Below are positions 5,903 to 6,462 of a stretch of DNA of 6,462 nucleotides, piece by piece (position 1 is the first letter of the stretch; each line of letters begins with the position of its first letter). A program made the translations under genes and the position numbers. The stretch spans positions 1-6,462 of the forward strand of contig CALUJT010000135.1 of NCBI GenBank assembly GCA_944321005.1, read 5' to 3'. The DNA is from an uncultured Atopobiaceae bacterium. GTDB lineage: Bacteria > Actinomycetota > Coriobacteriia > Coriobacteriales > Atopobiaceae. Under the pieces are notes generated by a model, which ran no database searches, had not been told where the DNA came from, and worked only from the letters and a program-made list of their open reading frames with translations.

Positions 5903-6241
5903 ATGAAGAAGGTAACTGCCATCATCCGGCCTGAGAAGCTCGAGGAGCTTAAGGACGCGCTCAACGAGAAGGGTGTCCACGGCATGACCGTCTACGAGGT
6001 CATGGGCTGCGGCAGCCAGCACGGCTGGACCGAGTACTACCGCGGAAAGCCCGTGATGCTCAACATGATTCCCAAGGTCAAGGTTGAGCTCGTGGTGAAT
6101 AACGCTCAGGTGGACGCATTGATTGACCTGGTGTGTGAGGTCGCGCGCACCGGCGAGGTGGGCGACGGCAAGATCTTCGTCTATCCCGTGGAGGAGTGCG
6201 TGCGCATCCGCACCGGGGAGCGCGGGGTCAAGGCGGTGTGA
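5903..6241 (+). CDS. glnK: PII nitrogen regulatory protein GlnK (Val in place of Tyr51)
   Basis: A 112-residue cytoplasmic signal protein, exactly the standard PII length. It works as a trimer that senses ATP/ADP and 2-oxoglutarate and blocks the Amt channel by inserting its T-loop. Visible family features are MKKVTAIIRPEKLEEL at the N-terminus, Gln39 and Lys58 for ligand binding, the T-loop (about 37-55) with YYRG at 45-48, PKVKVELVV (57-65), and the B-loop TGEVGDGKIFV (83-93) with Lys90. R101 and R103 near the C-terminus also match. Position 51 is Val, so the Tyr that is uridylylated in proteobacteria or adenylylated in other actinobacteria is missing. Position 49, the Ser phosphorylated in cyanobacteria, is Lys. 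Control is therefore probably by ligand binding alone. ATG 5903 has AAGGAG six bases upstream. Pairing with amt points to channel gating; no glnD begins in the 221 bases that follow. Confidence 0.97.
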   Translation: MKKVTAIIRPEKLEELKDALNEKGVHGMTVYEVMGCGSQHGWTEYYRGKPVMLNMIPKVKVELVVNNAQVDALIDLVCEVARTGEVGDGKIFVYPVEECVRIRTGERGVKAV

Positions 6242-6307
6242 CGGGGCTGCGCGGGAACTCCGATGCGCCGCGGAGGGTGTCCGACGGGTTGTACGGGCGA
6301 CGCGAAT

Positions 6308-6374
6308 TGCGAGGTTTGGCCGTTCGTGCGATGCTGGGCGGTTCCGCTGCGAGGTTTGGCGCTTCGTGCGATGC
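6308..6374. repeat. Two 27-base direct repeats, 40-base period
   Basis: Copy 1 is 6308-6334 and copy 2 is 6348-6374. Both begin TGCGAGGTTTGGC or its equivalent and end TTCGTGCGATGC. They differ only at two adjacent positions (CG in copy 1 is GC in copy 2, near 6321-6322). The 13-base spacer after copy 1 differs from the bases after copy 2. Two copies are too few, and the spacer too short, for a CRISPR array. They may be part of an intergenic repeat family or a double binding site. Confidence 0.75.
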
Positions 6375-6381
6375 AATTTTC

Positions 6382-6444
6382 GGGGTGGGAGGCCCCGGTG
6401 CGGGACAAAACCCCAGTTGAGTTTTTTGAGGGCGCCAAAAAACT
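6382..6444 (+). terminator. Possible terminator region of the amt-glnK operon
   Basis: GGGGT (6382-6386) can pair with ACCCC (6410-6414), with a smaller CCCG/CGGG stem (6394-6397 with 6401-6404) inside. This structure is followed after a few bases by six T residues at 6422-6427. The same T-run is the left arm of a second, perfect 9-bp hairpin, AGTTTTTTG (6420-6428) with CAAAAAACT (6436-6444) around a seven-base loop. The arrangement could end transcription in either direction, but the outer GC stem is short and interrupted. It lies about 140 bases beyond the glnK stop, so the call is tentative. Confidence 0.4.
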
Positions 6445-6462
6445 GGCTTCAAGACCCAAAAT

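Larger units (their letters stand above)
6242..6462. other. Non-coding region after glnK with repeats and hairpins
   Basis: No credible gene is visible in these 221 bases: short open frames on both strands lack ribosome binding sites and family character. The stretch holds a pair of 27-base direct repeats (6308-6374), a nested GC structure (6382-6414) and an AT-stem hairpin (6420-6444). A weak CTCCG/CGGAG pair lies at 6258-6275. The compact mix of direct and inverted repeats looks like a dispersed intergenic repeat element, but one window cannot show dispersal. Confidence 0.5.

Noticed and set aside
6308..6374. Possible CRISPR array
   Set aside because: There are only two repeat copies with a 13-base spacer, a mismatch between copies and no cas genes in view.

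Overview
The window comes from a GC-rich Gram-positive bacterium. An actinobacterium of the Coriobacteriia type (Olsenella/Collinsella-like) fits best. The reasons are the GC-rich codon use of the protease and ammonium-transporter genes, the amt-glnK gene order, strong AGGAGG-type ribosome binding sites, and a secreted protease ending in SLH-type repeats of the GY-DGS-FG-D--TRQ style common in that class. The taxonomic call is an inference from composition and protein style, not from a marker gene.

Layout. (1) Positions 1-60 hold the first 20 codons of a leftward gene with a signal-peptide-like start; its ribosome binding site lies inside a perfect palindrome. (2) Positions 61-406 are non-coding, falling to about 23% GC just upstream of the next gene. 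(3) Positions 407-2148 are a rightward two-gene unit of visibly lower GC (about 52% in a sampled line, against about 67% in the protease gene). It encodes a SIR2-type NAD-binding protein with a C-terminal GAF-like domain, followed after 44 bases by an unrecognised 63-residue protein. (4) A 13-bp GC-rich hairpin (2189-2222) separates this unit from a convergent gene. (5) Positions 2252-4255, leftward, encode a complete secreted subtilisin-family (S8) protease with signal peptide, propeptide-like region, catalytic D/H/S and three SLH repeats. (6) A 308-base divergent spacer carries a TACAAT -10 element for the protease and a 10-bp hairpin just ahead of the next gene. (7) Positions 4564-6241, rightward, are amt and glnK, an ammonium channel and its PII regulator. 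(8) The last 221 bases are non-coding, with two near-identical 27-base direct repeats and an AT-stem hairpin.

How the parts work together. amt-glnK is a standard nitrogen-uptake pair in which the PII protein gates the channel. Its PII has Val where the usual modified Tyr51 sits, so classical uridylylation or adenylylation at that site is not possible. The protease is probably a housekeeping surface enzyme anchored to the cell wall. The SIR2/small-protein pair has a different composition, its own AT-rich promoter region and a compact layout. It looks like an acquired accessory module, and SIR2 proteins of this kind are NAD-depleting effectors in several antiphage systems. The SIR2 plus GAF-like architecture with a small second gene is the best candidate here for an undescribed system; the defence role is inference.
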